NCBI GenBank assembly: GCA_964019055.1
Contig: OZ025215.1
Span: 8,556,208-8,620,207 of the forward strand
Origin: Anthopleura xanthogrammica
Lineage: Eukaryota > Cnidaria > Anthozoa > Actiniaria > Actiniidae
Reading direction: 5' to 3'
Length of the DNA: 64,000 nt
Made by a program: the position numbers and the translations under genes. Positions 36,901 to 48,958 of this stretch are shown piece by piece. Positions within the stretch are counted from its first letter, which is position 1. Every line of letters begins with the position of its first letter. The notes below the pieces were generated by a model. The model saw only the letters and a program-made list of their open reading frames with translations, did no database searches and was not told the DNA's origin.

Positions 36901-39900
36901 CTATGAAAAAAGGATTGCGAGAGATGCAAGCAGCAGATACACGGTTACTGTGGCAACAGCATTAGGAGCACTATGAGCAGGGCTTGGGGGTATCAATAAA
37001 TTAGTGAATTCATATAGGTCCATGTCACATGATTGGACTTTCTGTTCAAGGCTGTTGGAGTTACGAAGGGTGCAGTTGCCATGGCTACCAGACATCTGTT
37101 TGAACTGAAAAGCTTTGCAGCTGAAATAAAATAAATAGAAATGTTAAAATAATTTCAGACTCCATTAAATAAGAATGTTCTTTTTAAAACCTAATGGCTC
37201 TGATAAGAACCAAAATTTTAAAAAATCAAATAGTTAAGGGTGTTGTGTTCATTCTCACTGTGGATGCAGGATGCAATTTTTTTTTCTATTGTTTTCTTTG
37301 TTCCTAGTTATTCTTTCTAAGTAGTTTCTTATTGGTTAAGTCAGTATCTTTATTAAGGATTCTTTGTTTCATTGTTGTTCATTGTTTCCCATTTCATCGA
37401 TTATTCAAATAAGCAGTATTAGTTCACATCAAGTTAGTTTTTCTAGTCAGTCCTTGTCAAGTTTGTACCAGTTTGTTTTATAAGTATTACTCTTGTTCTT
37501 TTCCTCGTATTATTCGTCTTCTAGATTTGTACACGTTTTCTCAATATATTTAACTGAAATTATATGTGTTTGTAGAAACCACTAGGTACTATTGGGTACT
37601 ATTAAAACTTCTGGCATTAATCAAATGTATATGTTTTTGGTGTGCGCCTACACTCACAGAGGTGAAAAAACAGAAATCTCTGGCAAGCAGGGTAATGAGT
37701 TTTTGTCAAATAGTTTGTGATATTTTTCTTGGAAACCGTTAGCAAGATTATAGGTTTATTAAAATCAACATACATTGCTTTAAAGGGTGATTTAGCAGAT
37801 AAGGACACATTTTATTTTTCAGTCATATTCATAAATTTTTTACAGTGACATAAAATATTTGCTCTCATGATTCTCACCTTGAAGAACCCTGGTTTAAACA
37901 AGCACTTCTGCATTCTCCCACTGTCTTCATGTACAGCTTAACATCAGCATTGGATAAATAATTCAAGCACTGGCCAGCATGGTATGTCATATCTTTTGGA
38001 ACTAAGAAATTGCAACAACAATGATGGTTAATTAGGACAAACAATAACATATAACATGCAATAATAGTTTCATAATTTAAACAAAGTGGATAATTAAGAA
38101 TTGAGTAGAGATGTTCTGACTCAAGCCCTCAGGTAAAGGGAGGGGGGGGGGGGGAAATAACACATCCGTTTTTGATGAACCACTCTTCTCACATTCAACA
38201 ATGAAAAATATTAAAAAAGACAACCCCAGAAATTCTATTTATAATAACAGTATGCCTGAAGTTTAACATACTGGTAAAACTGAAACAAACTAAATTACAT
38301 TCATAATAAAAATATCTTACTTGTACAGTTGGTCCCATTCCAGTTGCCTTGACATAAGCAAGTATAGCTGTTGAAAGCTGGTTGACAAGTCCCAAAATTT
38401 TGGCATGGTTTTCCAAAGTAGCAAGGATCATGCCCTGGAATAACAATAACATGTATGAATAACATCATTACAAGTAATAGAAAAATATTAATTACAGTGC
38501 TTAGTCTCTATTAAACAGATCCCTTAATTAAATGAACAACTGTGTGGGTAACAGCCAAATGTTTTTCCGTGAAATAAATTTACAGTAGAAGGAACCTCTA
38601 TTCAGAAGACAACACTATCAAAGTGCCTATGACACATCTGACTATATTTTCAGTATAGATTCTACATTAGGTGAGCTGTTGACTGGCCAGAAGAAGAAAA
38701 AATAGTTTGAGTGAGGTTTCTTAAAGTTATAAAGGTTTTTCCATGCCACATGCTAATGACTTTGATGTTAGATGTGTCAAAGGCACTTTAACTGGATGCT
38801 GGCTAAGGTCCTGAAGGTGTCTGCATTGAATTTCAAGTGTCATAAGGGACTAATAAACAAATAAACCAATCACTTAGCCATCAAATGCTAGTTATCCCTT
38901 TCAGCCTGGTGAAACAGATATATCATCACAAGTTGACACATATACAAAATGTATGGATTATAATTATTAAGATCAGTTGTTTTTGCTGTATTTGCTATGG
39001 AGATTAGATTGAGAGTCCAGACTGTGTGCATATTAATTGAAGTTTAAATGTTTGTTTTCTATACTAAAATAAAAAGAAACTGGAAGCCATGATCCAAGTG
39101 AGAATGGTTGTGAAGAGGTTTTCCATGATCAGGGATTCACCTTTTTTTTGACCGTGCTTTGTGAAATTCTAAAAAATATGTCCATGATTTGAGACTTTCA
39201 ATCACTACCATGATGCGTAATCTGCTTATTTTGAAGACGGCCATGATTCATGATTTGGCATTAGCTTCCCTGAATCTTGTATCATTGTATCATCCCAAGA
39301 TGCTAGAATCAAAATAAAAAATATTTTTTTATTTGACTGCAAATTAAACTTACATGGTAAAACAGCCTTGAAAAAGTTGAGCATTGTCAGGCAGGTGCTA
39401 TTGCAAGCTTTAAGATCAAAGCTTATCTCCTGATCATAAGACAAAGTCACTTGAAAACCAGTCATGAAGTTTATGCTTGGATTTCGACTTATATCATTGC
39501 AACAAGAAACATTTTCCCTAGAATCAATTATACACAGTATATAGGTACTGTTGATCTTCACAATCTCCTTGCTTTTTACAGTGTATGAAGATATTGAGGT
39601 TACTCCATGGGCATTGTTACTTTCCAGTTTGAGTTTAAGTGAGATGTTACAGAGATAGTTATCTTGGCATGGTTCTGGAAAAAGTAGATTCAGACACTTC
39701 CTACCAGGCAGTGCTTCTAATTTACCATGTGGACGTATGACAACAAGTCCCTCTGCTGCATTATCTTAAGAAAAAGAAAAAGATTTAATAATTCATCAAA
39801 GATGGTGTTCATTACCAGTGGCAGATTTAGGGCGAGGTCACAGGGTGCCCATGCACCCCTGCTCCCAGTCTGGCATTAGTTGGTTGGTTAAACCTTAAAT

Positions 39901-40649
39901 ACCGTTATTGTGAAAAGTGTTAAAAAGGTGCATCTTCATATTTTTGTGAATCCCCTAATTAAAATCCTAGATCCGCCTCTGAGATCCGCCCATGATCATC
40001 ATGGTATTGATTGTCTATGAACCATGTTCGAGGTGCTTGTTGCAAGGATAATTTATTCATCTATTTTCAAGGCTATTTCTAGATAAACAATATATTTACG
40101 GAAGTATCTAATAAACAGCAGTGCTAGAATGGCCCCCCTCCTAAAATTTTATATTTTATATATTATCTTTGACCCAAAGTTCAAAATTGCGAGAGAAGAT
40201 TACCCTGGTTCCAGAGGCGCTTTTAAATGGCTTTTGCCTCTGCGCTTCTCTCTCGCCGCCGGCTCGTCTCGCGCCACGGCTCGCCGTACGAAAGCCATTT
40301 AAGAGCGCCTCTGGAACCAGGGTACGGCGACTCGGGACCTACGCCACAATGCACACATGTAAACAGTATTAGTCCTGTTTGTGGCTCTGACGACTACGAA
40401 GGGAAAAAAATATTTACAAGAATCATAGTTCCCCATTATTTTACCCAGAATAAATATGTGTATCTTTAACTCATCTAGAGATTTAAGAAATCCTTTTTTT
40501 TTACGTGAATTAAAGGCCTAAAGCGGCGAATTTACCGGCGAAGACGGGCAAAGAGACAAAGGAACGCAAAGCGTTCGTGCGTATCACTTACCTACTAACA
40601 CTACACCTATCAAAATACAAAGACAGGTCACACCATAGACTCTAGTCAT
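36901..40649 (-). CDS. Paralogue A1: secreted EGF + PAN/apple protein, likely GPI-anchored, 308 aa
   Basis: Five phase-consistent exons: 40649-40592, 39764-39354, 38434-38321, 38001-37878, 37120-36901 (927 nt). Exon 1 encodes a signal peptide (MTRVYGVTCLCILIGVVLV). Residues 20-157 form a domain with eight cysteines, starting near GRKCLNLLFPEPC and ending at FFKAVLP; I do not recognise it. Residues 158-194 are an EGF-like domain with six cysteines (DPCYFGKPCQNFGTC...). About 197-280 is PAN/apple-like (HAGQCLNYL, ECRSACLNQG, CKAFQF, GNCTL, SCDMDLYE). The last 20 or so residues are hydrophobic (VYLLLASLAILFS) with no basic tail, as in a GPI-attachment signal. PAN and EGF modules commonly bind carbohydrate or protein ligands outside the cell; the role here is inferred. 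A TGGCGGC (YY1-like) motif lies about 75 bp upstream of ATG. Confidence 0.85.
39819..39981. mobile_element. hAT-like MITE in A1 intron 1
   Basis: The left end CAGTGGCAGATTTAGG and the right end CCTAGATCCGCCTCTG are complementary apart from a few mismatches. It is 163 bp, non-coding, and repeated at 47,825-47,987 in the duplicate. Confidence 0.6.
40201..40324. repeat. GC-rich foldback element in A1 intron 1
   Basis: Arms TACCCTGGTTCCAGAGGCGC and GCGCCTCTGGAACCAGGGTA are perfect inverse complements; pairing continues through AAATGGCTTT/AAAGCCATTT. The loop is GC-rich. The copy in the duplicate is 48,207-48,330. Confidence 0.8.
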
Positions 40650-40796
40650 TATGGGTCTTGCTTTTGGCAGATGAATTTAACCTGTTATCAACTTAGAGGT
40701 GACTTTCGGATACTAGTAATGGCGGCGAGCGAAATATATGCCAGTTGGAAATGTAACCTTGCCCCACCTTTAACCGATGTAGTATGTATATATGCA

Positions 40797-40945
40797 CCTT
40801 TCCATAGTCTTCCCACAATCCCTTATGATCCGAGGTTGAGGTCAGGGTAAAATTTGCATAAAAATGTATAAAAAATATGCAAATTTTACCCTGACCTCGA
40901 GCTCGCGCTGGGATCAATAGGGATTGTGGGAAGACTACGGAAAGG
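40797..40945. repeat. Foldback element upstream of A1
   Basis: Near-palindrome of about 149 bp. CCTTTCCATAGTCTTCCCAC on the left pairs with GTGGGAAGACTACGGAAAGG on the right; GAGGTCAGGGTAAAATTTGC pairs with its complement near the centre. The copy in the duplicate is 48,803-48,951. Confidence 0.8.
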
Positions 40946-40952
40946 AGCATAT

Positions 40953-41966
40953 CGTATTTGCCGGTGTATAAGTCGACTCGGTGTATAAGTCGACCCCCAA
41001 AAATCAGGTTAAGAAACATGAATTTTTAGTATATTCTTTGTATAAGTCGACCCTGCTATATCTCAGAGTTTTTCTTGTATATTGGTGACAAGCTAAGCAA
41101 ACCAGACTGGTAGTTTTATCCGCATCAATCTTTATTTACATCAGGAATAGACTTTCAAGTTTAGATAACCAACTGGCCCACCCATTTTGTTGTAGATTTC
41201 CAGACATTATCGCATATAAGTTTGATTGAACGTGTCAAACCTAAGCCAATCGTAGTTCGAAAATACTTTGAACCATTTCTTCTTCCCGTGGGAAAGAATT
41301 ACAAGCTGAACTTTCTTATTTAAAAGAAAGTGCAAAAGAGCGAACGGGTACCGATACAGACACCTTCCCGGTACAGAATGAAACAGAGTAACAACACATA
41401 GAGAATGAAAGTAAGACAGATTTCGGCTTAAGATACCTTCAGATAGTTTTTGAAAAATGATTTTATGCATTTTCGAGTTGGAGAAAGTTTAGCGCCTCAA
41501 ATTCAATGAGACGTAACGAAGGACGCGGCAAAGAAACCTATAGGATATCTTGTTAAAAAAACACATTCAGGTGACTTTGAACTGTGTGTTTTATTAAGCT
41601 ACTCATAATAAATTCTCTTTCTTTTGTAATACAATGAAATCAATCCCAAGAAAGTTTAATTCAGAATACGAAAAAGACGAAAACTAAAGCACTTAGGCTT
41701 ACGAGTCATGTCGAAGGTTCAGATCATGTATTCTAGCCGTTATCAGCTTTTTTTTACAAATGATATCCCATATATTGGAAAGAAACTTTATTTGAACGCT
41801 TATCCAAACAAAAATGATCCTTTCTAAAGCCAAAACCAATGTTTTTGCTTGGAACTTGAGCTATGAATTCGAGATGTCGACTTTCATACTCGGTGTATAA
41901 GTCGAGGTCGATTTTTTAGGGTCGATTTTAGGTGCTAAAAGGTCGACTTATACACCGGCAAATACG
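40953..41966. mobile_element. 1,014-bp non-autonomous DNA transposon with 25-bp perfect TIRs
   Basis: The first 25 bp (starting CGTATTTGCCGGTGTATAAG) and the last 25 bp (ending CTTATACACCGGCAAATACG) are exact inverse complements. The motif TATAAGTCGAC is repeated subterminally at about 40,984 and 41,040 and as TATAAGTCGAG near 41,893. No transposase-like frame inside. The superfamily cannot be assigned safely. The copy in the duplicate is 48,959-49,972. Confidence 0.85.
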
Positions 41967-42955
41967 GTAGGTTATAATGTCAGTGACGTCATTAATTTAA
42001 ATTAATTGAAAAATATAAATTAAAAAAATTTACTTCATTTTTATCACAGGTAGCCCAAGCTGGGTTTCTGTGGTGTCATATTATGAGAAAATGTATGGGG
42101 ATGTATAAAAACCTCAATAAAATCGTCAAAATGTGAAATAAAGTAAAGAAATCTTAGCTAACCTTTGAGAAGTTATACCTCTGTTGCCCTGCCTGGTTAG
42201 AATTCGGATTAAGCCAGTTTGAGCATTTTTTTCTTCCACTGTTAAGAAAGAAGAGCTTCTCTTCCAGGGCCAGTGGTGCATTGGGAACAAAATTGGGGGG
42301 GGGGGGGGGGAACACGTGCCTACCCCCCCCCCCGCCTACGCCAGTGGCATTGACATCATCCATCAAACAAAAAAGGATCGACCCGCAAATTTTTAAGGGG
42401 GCAATTGCCTCCCCTTGCTACACCACTGGATTCATGCATGGCTCTGACTTCCCTTTATAGTTACTGTTGCAAGGTCCCACAAGCTCAAAAATTTAGTTGC
42501 GAAGGTACAAAGTGGGACCAGGGTTGGTGTACACCCCCTACGCCCCTCCAATAAGTCTGCCCCTGTTGCTTCGTGTCATGATATTTCCTACACTTCTCTG
42601 GCATGATGCTCTTGGACTGTCACTGTCCCACTGAGTGGGGTGGCCTAGTAGTCTTTGTTTATATGGGAGGGACCCCAACTCGTGTTAGAGGGAAGGAAAG
42701 TAAGCCATGGGCGTAGCCAGGATTTTCTCAAACAGCCAACCAAAAAATCGGCCAACCACAAAAAAAAAAAAAAAACCCAGCCAGAAAAATGGCCAACAAA
42801 AAAAGAAGCCGAACTAAAAATCCGGCCAACTAAAAAAAACGGCCAACCAAAAAGGACGACCACAATGGTTAAATGCCATATTTAGTACTGCTGTATATAC
42901 CATATTTAGTATTGTTTTAATCATGGACTAATATACCGGCAGCTATTTCAAGAAA
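41967..42955. other. A1-A2 spacer with miniature-element remnants
   Basis: No exon recognised. 42,271-42,428 has CAGTGGTG/CACCACTG ends and long G and C runs, like a hAT-type MITE. 42,700-42,870 begins GGGCGTAGCCAGGAT and has degenerate GGCCAAC repeats, a transposon-derived fragment. The same content occurs at 49,973-50,963. Confidence 0.5.
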
Positions 42956-42972
42956 GGTTGGTGAAGGTTTTG

Positions 42973-43557
42973 ATGTTGCATGTTGCATGTTGCACGTTGC
43001 ACGTTGCTTGTTGCATGTTGCATGCTGCTTGTTGCACGTTGCATGTTGCTTGTTGCATGTTGCATGTTGCTTGTTGCATGCTGCTTGTTGCATGTTGCTT
43101 GTTGCATTTTGCATGTTGCATGCTGCTTGTTGCATGTTGCTTGTTGCATTTTGCATGTTGCATGTTGCACGTTGCTTGTTGCATGTTGCATGCTGCTTGT
43201 TGCACGTTGCATGTTGCTTGTTGCATGTTGCATGTTGCTTGTTGCACGTTGCTTGTTGCATGTTGCATGTTGCATGTTGCTTGTTGCATGCTGCTTGTTG
43301 CATGTTGCTTGTTGCATTTTGCATGTTGCATTTTGCTTACCAAGTTTAAGATGTATTATATTCACATGTGAGTATTTGAGTAATTTGATGTTGCATGTTG
43401 CACGTTGCATGTTGCACGTTGCTTGTTGCATGCTGCTTGTTGCACGTTGCATGTTGCACGTTGCTTGTTGCATGTTGCATGTTGCACGTTGCACGTTGCA
43501 CGTTGCATGTTGCTTGTTGCATGTTGCATGCTGCTTGTTGCATGTTGCTTGTTGCAT
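42973..43557 (+). repeat. TGTTGCA heptamer array, first copy (ends at the duplication junction)
   Basis: TGTTGCA units with TGTTGCT, CGTTGCA, TGCTGCT and TTTTGCA variants, interrupted at about 43,339-43,390 by a unique spacer (AAGTTTAAGATGTATTATAT...). A 7-bp unit has a 21-bp codon period, so all three frames per strand can stay open; frames of up to 231 codons here are artefacts. The left side is preceded by GGTTGGTGAAGGTTTTG (42,956-42,972). The array stops at the 8-kb duplication junction. Confidence 0.95.
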
Positions 43558-44906
43558 TACTCGTCTCGACATGTTAGTGTCCCACAAACATTTGCAAATC
43601 TCTGCCCTCGAAAAGTCAAACCAGACAGAATTCTGCATACTTACCGATTAGACAATAATCAAACAGCTTGTTTTTATGCAGTCAAAGCTTTCATTTTGTC
43701 TTTTGAAAAGTTTTGAAATGTTTTTGATGAGTTATTGCAACTTCATCGGGATTCAATCTGAGCTGATGCCTCACAGGAAATCATTCGCAAGAACTGAGTA
43801 TGATCGATACGATCTTCAATTCCTTGTTGACATTGTATCGAGCGCGTTGATTGGATGATATTAACAGGATCCTCTCATGCGATTGTGCGTTAGTACAATG
43901 AATTTTATTGGTCAATTCGTAAATAACCTATTATGGATAATACGGCAATGTTGATAGTCTAAATTATAATGGGCAAGATCAAGAAAAGGATTTTTTGTTC
44001 TCTTCCTTGAACTTTTTTAACCATATTTTGTTTGAATGATGACCACTTCTCATTCCACATGGAACCCAATTACAAATACGGAGGTAAGGGCTGCATTGGA
44101 GGAGGGGGGGGGGGGGGGGGGGGTCAAGGAGAGGAGAAGTATAACAACACTAGGCTGCATTTCACGTTTCTAGAACCACTACATTTTCCGGGTATCTGTC
44201 CTTGGCTTCCAACAATCAAAAACTTACTAACTTAGACTATTGTATAAATTTGATGGATGGTCTACACGTGTAAGCATGAAAAGTAAAACAGAACAGAAAC
44301 AGAAACAGCTTTAGTAACAATACACAAGGGAAATCAAATACTCAAGACAATAGAAAGATAATACTTTATTTAATGGAGGCATACTTTATTGTTACTGAAG
44401 CTGTTCCAGTTGAGTGATAGTGACTAATAGTCACTAAATAAAAACTATTAGGTAGTAACTATTTAGATTTTATTTCATGGACATAGTGTAAGCACTCTAG
44501 TGCATAAAAAGATAAAACATGTTTTTGTAACCTTATCTTATTTTAACCTCTTGTACTAACCAGCTGAGTTGATTGCCTTTCCTGAAAGGAATTATGGGTC
44601 ACTATTTTTGGTTGGCATTTTTCGAGCATTTTCCGACTTTTCTTGTTGATTGAAATAGAATTCCGCCATGAGTTCGACTAGCGTTTACAATTAATTTAAA
44701 GAAGGAAGAACTTGTATTTCATAAATTTTCTTAGAAGAATAATGAGAAATGCTAATCAAAATATGATGTCGAATCGCCAATTCTGATTGGTTGACCTTTA
44801 GTTTGTTCTGAAGGTCAACTCAGCTGGAATTTATAATCCCCTAGCAACCAACATAACCTTAAAACAAAGACCTAAAAGTAAGCAAATTTTTTGACTGGTT
44901 TTTGTT

Positions 44907-47900
44907 CTATGAAAAAAGGATTGCGAGAGATGCAAGCAGCAGATACACGGTTACTGTGGCAACAGCATTAGGAGCACTATGAGCAGGGCTTGGGGGTATC
45001 AATAAATTAGTGAATTCATATAGGTCCATGTCACATGATTGGACTTTCTGTTCAAGGCTGTTGGAGTTACGAAGGGTGCAGTTGCCATGGCTACCAGACA
45101 TCTGTTTGAACTGAAAAGCTTTGCAGCTGAAATAAAATAAATAGAAATGTTAAAATAATTTCAGACTCCATTAAATAAGAATGTTCTTTTTAAAACCTAA
45201 TGGCTCTGATAAGAACCAAAATTTTAAAAAATCAAATAGTTAAGGGTGTTGTGTTCATTCTCACTGTGGATGCAGGATGCAATTTTTTTTTCTATTGTTT
45301 TCTTTGTTCCTAGTTATTCTTTCTAAGTAGTTTCTTATTGGTTAAGTCAGTATCTTTATTAAGGATTCTTTGTTTCATTGTTGTTCATTGTTTCCCATTT
45401 CATCGATTATTCAAATAAGCAGTATTAGTTCACATCAAGTTAGTTTTTCTAGTCAGTCCTTGTCAAGTTTGTACCAGTTTGTTTTATAAGTATTACTCTT
45501 GTTCTTTTCCTCGTATTATTCGTCTTCTAGATTTGTACACGTTTTCTCAATATATTTAACTGAAATTATATGTGTTTGTAGAAACCACTAGGTACTATTG
45601 GGTACTATTAAAACTTCTGGCATTAATCAAATGTATATGTTTTTGGTGTGCGCCTACACTCACAGAGGTGAAAAAACAGAAATCTCTGGCAAGCAGGGTA
45701 ATGAGTTTTTGTCAAATAGTTTGTGATATTTTTCTTGGAAACCGTTAGCAAGATTATAGGTTTATTAAAATCAACATACATTGCTTTAAAGGGTGATTTA
45801 GCAGATAAGGACACATTTTATTTTTCAGTCATATTCATAAATTTTTTACAGTGACATAAAATATTTGCTCTCATGATTCTCACCTTGAAGAACCCTGGTT
45901 TAAACAAGCACTTCTGCATTCTCCCACTGTCTTCATGTACAGCTTAACATCAGCATTGGATAAATAATTCAAGCACTGGCCAGCATGGTATGTCATATCT
46001 TTTGGAACTAAGAAATTGCAACAACAATGATGGTTAATTAGGACAAACAATAACATATAACATGCAATAATAGTTTCATAATTTAAACAAAGTGGATAAT
46101 TAAGAATTGAGTAGAGATGTTCTGACTCAAGCCCTCAGGTAAAGGGAGGGGGGGGGGGGGAAATAACACATCCGTTTTTGATGAACCACTCTTCTCACAT
46201 TCAACAATGAAAAATATTAAAAAAGACAACCCCAGAAATTCTATTTATAATAACAGTATGCCTGAAGTTTAACATACTGGTAAAACTGAAACAAACTAAA
46301 TTACATTCATAATAAAAATATCTTACTTGTACAGTTGGTCCCATTCCAGTTGCCTTGACATAAGCAAGTATAGCTGTTGAAAGCTGGTTGACAAGTCCCA
46401 AAATTTTGGCATGGTTTTCCAAAGTAGCAAGGATCATGCCCTGGAATAACAATAACATGTATGAATAACATCATTACAAGTAATAGAAAAATATTAATTA
46501 CAGTGCTTAGTCTCTATTAAACAGATCCCTTAATTAAATGAACAACTGTGTGGGTAACAGCCAAATGTTTTTCCGTGAAATAAATTTACAGTAGAAGGAA
46601 CCTCTATTCAGAAGACAACACTATCAAAGTGCCTATGACACATCTGACTATATTTTCAGTATAGATTCTACATTAGGTGAGCTGTTGACTGGCCAGAAGA
46701 AGAAAAAATAGTTTGAGTGAGGTTTCTTAAAGTTATAAAGGTTTTTCCATGCCACATGCTAATGACTTTGATGTTAGATGTGTCAAAGGCACTTTAACTG
46801 GATGCTGGCTAAGGTCCTGAAGGTGTCTGCATTGAATTTCAAGTGTCATAAGGGACTAATAAACAAATAAACCAATCACTTAGCCATCAAATGCTAGTTA
46901 TCCCTTTCAGCCTGGTGAAACAGATATATCATCACAAGTTGACACATATACAAAATGTATGGATTATAATTATTAAGATCAGTTGTTTTTGCTGTATTTG
47001 CTATGGAGATTAGATTGAGAGTCCAGACTGTGTGCATATTAATTGAAGTTTAAATGTTTGTTTTCTATACTAAAATAAAAAGAAACTGGAAGCCATGATC
47101 CAAGTGAGAATGGTTGTGAAGAGGTTTTCCATGATCAGGGATTCACCTTTTTTTTGACCGTGCTTTGTGAAATTCTAAAAAATATGTCCATGATTTGAGA
47201 CTTTCAATCACTACCATGATGCGTAATCTGCTTATTTTGAAGACGGCCATGATTCATGATTTGGCATTAGCTTCCCTGAATCTTGTATCATTGTATCATC
47301 CCAAGATGCTAGAATCAAAATAAAAAATATTTTTTTATTTGACTGCAAATTAAACTTACATGGTAAAACAGCCTTGAAAAAGTTGAGCATTGTCAGGCAG
47401 GTGCTATTGCAAGCTTTAAGATCAAAGCTTATCTCCTGATCATAAGACAAAGTCACTTGAAAACCAGTCATGAAGTTTATGCTTGGATTTCGACTTATAT
47501 CATTGCAACAAGAAACATTTTCCCTAGAATCAATTATACACAGTATATAGGTACTGTTGATCTTCACAATCTCCTTGCTTTTTACAGTGTATGAAGATAT
47601 TGAGGTTACTCCATGGGCATTGTTACTTTCCAGTTTGAGTTTAAGTGAGATGTTACAGAGATAGTTATCTTGGCATGGTTCTGGAAAAAGTAGATTCAGA
47701 CACTTCCTACCAGGCAGTGCTTCTAATTTACCATGTGGACGTATGACAACAAGTCCCTCTGCTGCATTATCTTAAGAAAAAGAAAAAGATTTAATAATTC
47801 ATCAAAGATGGTGTTCATTACCAGTGGCAGATTTAGGGCGAGGTCACAGGGTGCCCATGCACCCCTGCTCCCAGTCTGGCATTAGTTGGTTGGTTAAACC

Positions 47901-48655
47901 TTAAATACCGTTATTGTGAAAAGTGTTAAAAAGGTGCATCTTCATATTTTTGTGAATCCCCTAATTAAAATCCTAGATCCGCCTCTGAGATCCGCCCATG
48001 ATCATCATGGTATTGATTGTCTATGAACCATGTTCGAGGTGCTTGTTGCAAGGATAATTTATTCATCTATTTTCAAGGCTATTTCTAGATAAACAATATA
48101 TTTACGGAAGTATCTAATAAACAGCAGTGCTAGAATGGCCCCCCTCCTAAAATTTTATATTTTATATATTATCTTTGACCCAAAGTTCAAAATTGCGAGA
48201 GAAGATTACCCTGGTTCCAGAGGCGCTTTTAAATGGCTTTTGCCTCTGCGCTTCTCTCTCGCCGCCGGCTCGTCTCGCGCCACGGCTCGCCGTACGAAAG
48301 CCATTTAAGAGCGCCTCTGGAACCAGGGTACGGCGACTCGGGACCTACGCCACAATGCACACATGTAAACAGTATTAGTCCTGTTTGTGGCTCTGACGAC
48401 TACGAAGGGAAAAAAATATTTACAAGAATCATAGTTCCCCATTATTTTACCCAGAATAAATATGTGTATCTTTAACTCATCTAGAGATTTAAGAAATCCT
48501 TTTTTTTTACGTGAATTAAAGGCCTAAAGCGGCGAATTTACCGGCGAAGACGGGCAAAGAGACAAAGGAACGCAAAGCGTTCGTGCGTATCACTTACCTA
48601 CTAACACTACACCTATCAAAATACAAAGACAGGTCACACCATAGACTCTAGTCAT
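44907..48655 (-). CDS. Paralogue A2: duplicate of A1, 308 aa
   Basis: Exons 48655-48598, 47770-47360, 46440-46327, 46007-45884, 45126-44907, each exactly 8,006 bp from the A1 exon. No coding difference from A1 was seen: same signal peptide, eight-cysteine domain, EGF-like domain, PAN/apple-like domain and hydrophobic tail. The gene includes its own upstream 2.3 kb with the same foldbacks and transposon, so regulation should match A1. If the duplication is an assembly artefact, A2 is not a separate gene. Confidence 0.82.
47825..47987. mobile_element. hAT-like MITE in A2 intron 1
   Basis: Duplicate of 39,819-39,981, carried by the 8-kb duplication. Confidence 0.6.
48207..48330. repeat. GC-rich foldback in A2 intron 1
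   Basis: Duplicate of 40,201-40,324, carried by the 8-kb duplication. Confidence 0.8.
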
Positions 48656-48802
48656 TATGGGTCTTGCTTTTGGCAGATGAATTTAACCTGTTATCAACTT
48701 AGAGGTGACTTTCGGATACTAGTAATGGCGGCGAGCGAAATATATGCCAGTTGGAAATGTAACCTTGCCCCACCTTTAACCGATGTAGTATGTATATATG
48801 CA

Positions 48803-48951
48803 CCTTTCCATAGTCTTCCCACAATCCCTTATGATCCGAGGTTGAGGTCAGGGTAAAATTTGCATAAAAATGTATAAAAAATATGCAAATTTTACCCTGA
48901 CCTCGAGCTCGCGCTGGGATCAATAGGGATTGTGGGAAGACTACGGAAAGG
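48803..48951. repeat. Foldback element upstream of A2
   Basis: Duplicate of 40,797-40,945, carried by the 8-kb duplication. Confidence 0.8.
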
Positions 48952-48958
48952 AGCATAT

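Larger units (their letters stand above)
35551..43557 (+). repeat. 8.0-kb tandem segmental duplication, copy 1
   Basis: Repeated directly at 43,558-51,565 with an offset of 8,006-8,008 bp. Differences noticed: G at 36,727 versus A at 44,733; G-run length at about 36,096 (one base shorter in copy 2) and at about 42,296 (two bases longer in copy 2). It contains gene A1. The right end is inside a TGTTGCA array. Confidence 0.95.

Noticed and set aside
38195..38452. 85-codon frame MLLLFQGMILATLENH... (and its copy at 46,201)
   Set aside because: Wrong frame of the EGF-like exon. The phase-consistent frame has the six EGF cysteines.
39226..39561. 111-codon minus frame as a stand-alone gene
   Set aside because: It is the lower part of A1 exon 2 read past its splice donor at 39,353. 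The start methionine is absent because the true exon begins at 39,764.
42645..42885. Plus and minus frames over GGCCAAC repeats (and copies at 50,653)
   Set aside because: Short degenerate repeats in a transposon-derived fragment, with no splice context.
42917..43716. Frames of up to 231 codons rich in MLHVACC or QQATCN
   Set aside because: A 7-bp repeat gives a 21-bp codon period, so frames stay open if the heptamer lacks stops. Not a Cys-rich protein gene.
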